Source of the DNA: Simkania sp.
GTDB lineage: Bacteria; Chlamydiota; Chlamydiia; Chlamydiales; Simkaniaceae
Assembly (NCBI GenBank): GCA_028281425.1
Contig: JANQJX010000096.1
Coordinates: forward strand, 1 to 9,605
DNA length: 9,605 nucleotides
Direction: 5' to 3'
Below, piece after piece: positions 5,732 to 9,605 of the stretch; the first letter of the stretch is position 1; each line of letters starts with the position of its first letter. Below the pieces are notes generated by a model. That model did no database searches and was not told the origin of the DNA. It saw only the letters and a list, made by a program, of their open reading frames with translations. The translations under genes and the position numbers were made by a program.

Positions 5732-6787
5732 CTACCAAAGATAGGTCATCGTAAGGATCCCGGAGACGAAATTTCCAGAATTACGTCCGGTGATTGTGAA
5801 CCAAACTCCAGCTAAAAATCCCATTCTACTTGTTGGGTTATATTCAATTGCAGGGGCGCAGCTTAAAGAATCATTAAAAGGCGTACCAACAAAAGCTTCA
5901 CTTCCTTTTGTTGTGATCCCTTTACGTCCTGAAAAAGAAGAGTGATTTTGATAAGCATAAATCAAATCAAGTGCGAATACCCATTTTTGGGTTAAGCTTA
6001 GTTCTAAAGAGGTATCGATTTGGATTTGATTTCCTGGACGTATTTTCCCTTTTGTATTGAACCCTCCTCCATAGACATTAAAATTTTTTACATGCACCAT
6101 TGAAGGAATGATATAGTTAAAAGAGGCCCGAAGTCTAAAGGGATGTGTTGTAAACCACCAAAAGATTTTAGAGAGGTTCATTGAAAAAATCGTTTCATAA
6201 GATCCTGTTCCGGTTCCATCGATTCCATTTTTTTTTTGGTTTAACTTTTGATATTTTCCAGAAGGAAAGTTTTCACCAAGTGTGGCTCGGATTGCAGGCA
6301 TATAAGGACCTTCGTGGGCAATTTGAAACCCCAGAGTGATTTGGGTGTCTCCTAAATATGTTGCATGCTGACTATTTTGAGTATTGTAGATCACCTGAGG
6401 AGTGAATGAAAGATCCAACCAATTGAGAAGCCCTGCTTGGAAGATAAAAACATGGTTAATTGTCCAAATGTCGTCAATGTTCACTGAACATCGATTTTGA
6501 TCATAAACAGCAAAGGTGTTTGTAAAGAATAAATAGGGTTGGATATTGAATTTTCCAGGAGGAACGTTATTTGCAGAAGGGGTTAAAAGGGGACCTGCAT
6601 AGTAGGGGTTAAACATCTTCTTTGCCTCTTCAAACTTAGCCTCTGCATCTTGCAATTGGTTTTCAATAACTGGAAGAGGGGTGATTGGGAATGCATCTTC
6701 GTCTTGACCTTCATTAGAGAAGAGAAAGAGAGTAAAAAGAAAAAAGGGAAAATAGAAGAAAAGGAATTTTTTTTTATTATGTTTCAT
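5732..6787 (-). CDS. Outer-membrane beta-barrel protein, Phenol_MetA_deg-like / uncharacterised transporter-like family
   Basis: A 351-residue exported protein. A positively charged start (MKHNKKK) and a long hydrophobic stretch to about residue 24 form a signal peptide. Residues 41-58 (ENQLQDAEAKFEEAKKMF) are a short charged helix. Then follows NPYYAGPLLTPSANNVPPGKFNIQPYLF (60-87), a block I recall from barrels of amoeba-associated bacteria. The rest alternates aromatic and polar residues as in a beta-barrel. NFPSGKY...DGTGTGSYE (173-198) resembles the PTGxY...GTGSxD signature of the Phenol_MetA_deg-type family. The chain ends in YLW, a typical terminal aromatic of barrel proteins. AAGG eight to nine bases before the ATG supports the start. 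A run of ten A residues (plus-strand T at 6228-6237) falls inside the frame. It is divergent from the small unknown gene by 76 bp. The cargo or ligand is unknown. Confidence 0.75.
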   Translation of the reverse strand: MKHNKKKFLFFYFPFFLFTLFLFSNEGQDEDAFPITPLPVIENQLQDAEAKFEEAKKMFNPYYAGPLLTPSANNVPPGKFNIQPYLFFTNTFAVYDQNRCSVNIDDIWTINHVFIFQAGLLNWLDLSFTPQVIYNTQNSQHATYLGDTQITLGFQIAHEGPYMPAIRATLGENFPSGKYQKLNQKKNGIDGTGTGSYETIFSMNLSKIFWWFTTHPFRLRASFNYIIPSMVHVKNFNVYGGGFNTKGKIRPGNQIQIDTSLELSLTQKWVFALDLIYAYQNHSSFSGRKGITTKGSEAFVGTPFNDSLSCAPAIEYNPTSRMGFLAGVWFTITGRNSGNFVSGILTMTYLW

Positions 6788-6813
6788 GTCTATGCCTTGG
6801 TATTAAAAAACAA

Positions 6814-6841
6814 ATAATATAGATATAAAAAAAATAGTTAA
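6814..6841 (-). promoter_or_regulatory. Predicted promoter of the outer-membrane barrel gene
   Basis: On the minus strand TTAACT (6836-6841), a 16-base spacer and TATTAT (6814-6819) form a plausible -35/-10 pair 27 bases before the ATG at 6787. The 76-bp divergent gap is almost entirely A and T, so chance matches are easy and the call is tentative. Confidence 0.3.
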
Positions 6842-6863
6842 AGAAAAAAATGAGGTAAAAAAT

Positions 6864-7205
6864 ATGTTCGGTATTCAAGGAAGTGGCAGCTCTAAGCCTT
6901 TAACTCCTCAGGAAAAAAAAGAATACCAAAAGGCTTATGAAAAAGGGCATGATCTCTTTAAAAAAGCGCTTGAAGCTTATGGATGTGCAGGAAGTAATCC
7001 TCATAAAAAAGAAAAGTTAAAGCAGGTGATGGATGAGACTTTAAATGTGATGCAAGAGACAACACGTGCTTATTTAAGAGAGGGAAAAAAAGGGGGGGGA
7101 GATCAAAAAAAGCTTCTTCAAGATTATCAGGAATATATTGAAAATCCTTCTAAAGAAAATCGTGTGAAGTTAATGGAGGATGTCGATCATTTAAAAAATT
7201 TTTAA
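6864..7205 (+). CDS. Small lysine/glutamate-rich helical protein of unknown function
   Basis: I do not recognise this 113-residue protein. A GAGG (6852-6855) eight bases before the ATG gives a good ribosome-binding site, and codon use resembles the neighbours, so it is probably a real gene. It has no signal peptide and no membrane segment. It begins with a flexible Gly/Ser stretch (MFGIQGSGSS), then predicted amphipathic helices at about 15-40, 46-72, 80-93 and 96-112, linked by a KKGGGD turn (75-80). A single Cys lies at 41. Overall it looks soluble, like a small adaptor, chaperone or secreted effector, but nothing in the sequence decides this. It is divergent from the outer-membrane barrel gene and upstream of rimO. 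An A7-G8 homopolymer run (7085-7099) lies in the frame, where slippage would change the last third of the protein. Confidence 0.7.
   Translation: MFGIQGSGSSKPLTPQEKKEYQKAYEKGHDLFKKALEAYGCAGSNPHKKEKLKQVMDETLNVMQETTRAYLREGKKGGGDQKKLLQDYQEYIENPSKENRVKLMEDVDHLKNF
7085..7099 (+). repeat. A7-G8 homopolymer run in the small unknown gene
   Basis: Seven A followed by eight G encode Lys-Lys-Gly-Gly-Gly at about residues 75-79. G runs of this length are rare in AT-rich DNA and are known slippage sites. A one-base change would put residues after 79 out of frame. Confidence 0.6.
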
Positions 7206-7281
7206 TCTTTGGTCTTTTGGGAAGGTTGTGGGAGATAAATTAGAAGTTGAGGCTAACTTCTTTTTTAGTTATCATGCCTTT

Positions 7282-8652
7282 ATGGAAAAATCATCAATCC
7301 CCCGTTTTTTTTCAACAGTCAGGGGAAACAAGCTTCATTTTATCAGCCTTGGATGTCCACGTAATTTGGTGGATACTGAAGTCATGCTTGGGATTGTTTT
7401 AAAAGCGGGATATGAACTCACCCCCTCTCTAGAAGAAGCAGATCATATTGTGATCAATACGTGTGGATTTTTAGAAGCCTCGCGCTTTGAATCTCTCAAG
7501 ACCATTGAAGAGACAACTCGACTGAAAAAGAAAAATTCTCGTGTGATTGTAGTGGGTTGCATGGTTCAAACGCATCAAGAAAAGATCAAAAAAAAATTTC
7601 CTCATATCGATTATTTTTTGGGTTCAGGAGATATCCAAGCGATTTTGCAGGCTCTTAAAGAAAAAGAAAAGGGGAGTATTGTAACAGAAGCCAAGAGTTT
7701 TCTAGAAATTGGCGAAGTGCCACGTCAAATCTCAACACCTCCTCATTATGCTTATTTGAAAATCGCCGAAGGATGTCGTAAGCGTTGTGCTTACTGCATC
7801 ATTCCAACAATTAAAGGAGGATTAAAAAGTAAACCGATAGAGCAAGTGGTCATGGAATTTCGTGCACTTCGCAAACAAGGGGTCAAAGAAATTATCTTGA
7901 TTGCACAGGATTTGGGAGATTTTGGAAAGGATCAGGGATATAAACGTTCTTTTGGGCTCCTTTCTCTTATAAAGGAAATTTTAAAAGAAAAAGGAAATTT
8001 TTGGCTCCGCCTTTTATATCTTTATCCAGATGAAATCACAAAGGAACTCATTGCTCTTATCAAAAGTGATTCTCGTATTTGTCCTTATCTAGATATGCCC
8101 ATTCAACATATCAATCCTGAAATTTTAAAAACCATGAGACGTACGACATCAAAAGAGCAAATCATTGAAATCATCAAACAGCTACGTGATGAAATTCCCG
8201 AAATCTCTATTAGGACAAGTCTTATTGTGGGTTTTCCTGGAGAGACAGAAAAGCAATTTGAAGAGCTCCTCCATTTTGTTCAGACTTTTCCTTTAGATCA
8301 TGTGGGGATTTTTAAATACTCACGTGAACCTGGATCTGTAGCAGCCTCTTTACCTCATCAAGTTTTGGAAAAAGTTAAAACCAAAAGATTGAATCGATTA
8401 GCAAAAGTGCAACAGAAAATGGTTAAAAAGCAACTGAGCAAAAAAATTGGGAAAAAAATCGATGTCATTGTTGAAGGCTATCATAGAGAATCGAAGCTTC
8501 TTATGTGTGGAAGACATCAAGGACAATGCCCTGAAATCGATGGACAGGTTCTTCTTAATGATCATCGAAAAGTGAACTCTTTTCATGAACGTTATAAAGT
8601 TGAAATCACAGGGATTGCTCTCTATGACCTTGTGGGAACTGTTTTGGGTTGA
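7282..8652 (+). CDS. rimO: Ribosomal protein S12 methylthiotransferase RimO
   Basis: Radical-SAM enzyme that adds a methylthio group to the beta-carbon of a conserved Asp of ribosomal protein S12, using two 4Fe-4S clusters and SAM. Counting from the ATG at 7282, the protein has 456 residues. The N-terminal MTTase domain carries Cys25 (ISLGCPRN), Cys61 (NTCGF) and Cys93 (VGCMVQ). The radical-SAM cluster is CRKRCAYC with Cys165, Cys169 and Cys172. RimO-type blocks LYLYPDEIT, YLDMPIQHI and RTSLIVGFPGETEKQFEELL follow, and a TRAM domain ends the protein (CGRHQGQCPEIDGQVLLND). These separate it from the tRNA enzyme MiaB. A GTG at 7228 would add 18 residues, but its only G-rich site is two bases away; the ATG lacks a clear site too, so the start is uncertain. 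It lies 76 bp after the small unknown gene and is probably co-transcribed with it. Confidence 0.95.
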   Translation: MEKSSIPRFFSTVRGNKLHFISLGCPRNLVDTEVMLGIVLKAGYELTPSLEEADHIVINTCGFLEASRFESLKTIEETTRLKKKNSRVIVVGCMVQTHQEKIKKKFPHIDYFLGSGDIQAILQALKEKEKGSIVTEAKSFLEIGEVPRQISTPPHYAYLKIAEGCRKRCAYCIIPTIKGGLKSKPIEQVVMEFRALRKQGVKEIILIAQDLGDFGKDQGYKRSFGLLSLIKEILKEKGNFWLRLLYLYPDEITKELIALIKSDSRICPYLDMPIQHINPEILKTMRRTTSKEQIIEIIKQLRDEIPEISIRTSLIVGFPGETEKQFEELLHFVQTFPLDHVGIFKYSREPGSVAASLPHQVLEKVKTKRLNRLAKVQQKMVKKQLSKKIGKKIDVIVEGYHRESKLLMCGRHQGQCPEIDGQVLLNDHRKVNSFHERYKVEITGIALYDLVGTVLG

Positions 8653-8657
8653 TTTGG

Positions 8658-8679
8658 AAGTGATCAATCGTCACTTTTT
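8658..8679 (+). terminator. Rho-independent terminator after rimO
   Basis: AAGTGA (8658-8663) pairs with TCACTT (8671-8676) around a 7-base loop, and the stem runs into a T tract (8675-8679). It lies 5 bases after the rimO stop. The stem is short and AT-rich, so termination may be partial, leaving bioY some read-through. Confidence 0.5.
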
Positions 8680-8725
8680 CATGTAAACTAGAAATTGAAT
8701 GAACATTTAAAACATCAAAATCTTT

Positions 8726-8729
8726 GAGG
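8726..8729 (+). promoter_or_regulatory. Ribosome-binding site that sets the bioY start
   Basis: GAGG lies six bases before ATG at 8736-8738. An upstream in-frame TTG at 8724 overlaps this GAGG and so cannot use it, which favours the ATG. Confidence 0.6.
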
Positions 8730-8735
8730 TATTGT

Positions 8736-9326
8736 ATGAATCTACAAGTTCTTTCTCCGTCTCTTGATCAAGGTTTGCTTAAAAAGACCTTTTTTTTAAG
8801 GGAGCTATTGCATGTTATAGGAGGCTCTCTTTTTTTTGCAGCTTGCTCTCAAATAAGCATTCCCCTGTATCCTGTTCCAATCTCTCTTCAAACCTTTTTT
8901 GTATTTCTTCTTCCCCTTTTTTTAGGAAGAAATAAGGCTGTTTTAGCTCTTTTGTTCTATTTAGCCGAGGCAACAATGGGTCTTCCTGTTTTAGCGGGGG
9001 GGGTGATCGAACCCCTTTGGTTTTTAGGAACTCGCGCAGGCTATCTTCTTTCATGGCCTATTTGTGCTTATCTCATTGGCTCGATCATCACAAAAAAAAG
9101 GTGTACCTCTTTGCGACTTCTTTCTTCTTTTATAGCATCACAGGTGCTTATATATGGTTTAGGGGCTCTTTTTTTATCCCGTTTTTTCAGTTTTGAAATG
9201 AGTGTAAAATTGGGCATTTTTCCTTTTTTACCATCAGCAGTGTTAAAAGTGATTGTGGCAACTCTAGTGGGAGGATTTTATTTCCGTATTCCTATGGGAA
9301 AAGTTGAATCATCATCTTGTATTTGA
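8736..9326 (+). CDS. bioY: Biotin transporter BioY (ECF-type substrate-binding subunit)
   Basis: Integral membrane biotin-binding protein, the S component of energy-coupling factor transporters, which imports biotin across the inner membrane. It has 196 residues, the usual length, and about six hydrophobic segments. The family core is seen as ACSQISIPLYPVPISLQTFFV (about 36-56), then GLPVLAGG (82-89) and GTRAGYLLSWP (98-108), where the more common form is GPTGGYLxGFP, so this copy deviates slightly. No ATPase or T-subunit genes are adjacent, so it either uses shared EcfA/EcfT proteins or works alone, as has been proposed for solitary BioY. BioY-mediated biotin uptake is known in Chlamydia, which fits an organism dependent on host biotin. 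It follows rimO after a weak terminator. An 8-G run at 8996-9003 encodes the conserved AGG. No biotin operator site was recognised. Confidence 0.92.
   Translation: MNLQVLSPSLDQGLLKKTFFLRELLHVIGGSLFFAACSQISIPLYPVPISLQTFFVFLLPLFLGRNKAVLALLFYLAEATMGLPVLAGGVIEPLWFLGTRAGYLLSWPICAYLIGSIITKKRCTSLRLLSSFIASQVLIYGLGALFLSRFFSFEMSVKLGIFPFLPSAVLKVIVATLVGGFYFRIPMGKVESSSCI
8996..9003 (+). repeat. G8 tract inside bioY
   Basis: Eight consecutive G bases code for Ala-Gly-Gly-Val of the conserved GLPVLAGG block (about residues 87-90). Gain or loss of one G would truncate the transporter in mid-membrane. Confidence 0.6.
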
Positions 9327-9341
9327 TAAGAAGGAGTGTGA

Positions 9342-9605
9342 GTGGATAGTGTGACCTTGGTAAAACAAAGCAGATATCAGGGTAAAAGTGACAATTTCAG
9401 CTGAAGAGATCCTGCACTTTTGGATCCTCCTGGATAGAATGAAACTCGTGCAACTGTTTCTGCTAAGCAATCAATAAGAACAACTTGGGCCTGCCTTGAA
9501 CTGGAGAATTATCGTCTAGATGATCTTTTCTCCTTAGGCCTTAAGATAAGTCGCATCTCCTTTTGCTCTCAAGAGTATGTGAATTTGCACCTTTCACAAT
9601 TTTCG
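9342..9605 (+). pseudogene. Possible decayed or interrupted gene running off the right edge
   Basis: A perfect AAGGAG (9331-9336) stands five bases before GTG at 9342, only 15 bases after the bioY stop. That frame reads VDSVTLVKQSRYQGKSDNFS and then hits TGA (9402-9404), ten codons later TAG (9435-9437), and is then open for 56 codons to the edge (including ENYRLDDLFSLGLKISRISF). The last part reads like ordinary protein, so this may be a gene broken by two stops or by frameshifts, or a chance signal followed by a different gene whose start is hidden. Neither part resembles a family I know. No minus-strand frame is open across 9506-9605. A perfect palindrome, TTCAGCTGAA (9396-9405), covers the first stop. 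Confidence 0.25.

Noticed and set aside
8398..8667. 89-codon minus-strand frame antisense to the rimO 3' end
   Set aside because: Covers the TRAM domain of RimO in antisense, with no homology signal and no ribosome-binding site.
9396..9500. Minus-strand frame reading ETVARVSFYPGGSKSAGSLQ
   Set aside because: About 40 codons between stops, with no start site and closed on both sides; not enough to call a gene.
1..9605. CRISPR arrays, tRNA or rRNA genes, toxin-antitoxin or phage-defence loci
   Set aside because: No regularly spaced repeats, no tRNA-like T-loop with matching acceptor, and no recognisable defence domains on either strand.

Overview
The window is an AT-rich bacterial segment with eight or nine protein genes on both strands, short intergenic gaps, and traces of two small mobile or repeat elements. 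The best guess for the source is a member of the Chlamydiota, probably an environmental (Parachlamydia/Simkania-like) lineage. This rests on the RimO N-terminus, a stand-alone BioY biotin importer, FumC, and an outer-membrane barrel type that I recall from amoeba-associated bacteria. It is an inference from remembered families, not a database result; an amoeba-associated gammaproteobacterium is the main alternative.

Left block (1-2000, minus strand): a low-specificity threonine-aldolase-like PLP enzyme lies downstream of a divergent pyridoxamine-phosphate-oxidase-like protein with a hydrophobic leader. The gap between them (1153-1322) is a palindromic, MITE-like element with 12+8 bp matching arms flanked by TA. 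Its inner end coincides with the stop codon of the upstream gene.

Centre (2053-5450): a dienelactone-hydrolase-family protein and class II fumarase (fumC) run on the plus strand. A Bcr/CflA-type MFS exporter on the minus strand converges on fumC and overlaps it by a few bases. Upstream of the exporter, 5451-5731 holds the 3' end of a broken insertion sequence (transposase C-terminus) and a strong hairpin.

Right block (5732-9605): an outer-membrane beta-barrel gene (minus) is divergent from a small unknown helical protein (plus), which is followed by rimO, a likely terminator and bioY. The last 260 bases hold a perfect ribosome-binding site and a GTG start whose frame is broken by two stops, possibly a decayed gene.

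Functionally this is mostly housekeeping: fumarate hydration, ribosomal protein S12 modification, biotin uptake and PLP-linked metabolism, plus drug/metabolite export and one surface protein. I see no defence system, CRISPR array, rRNA or tRNA. The most interesting signals are the 170-bp palindromic element, the 7-8 nt G tracts inside coding regions (the small unknown gene, bioY, fumC) and the interrupted frame at the right edge.
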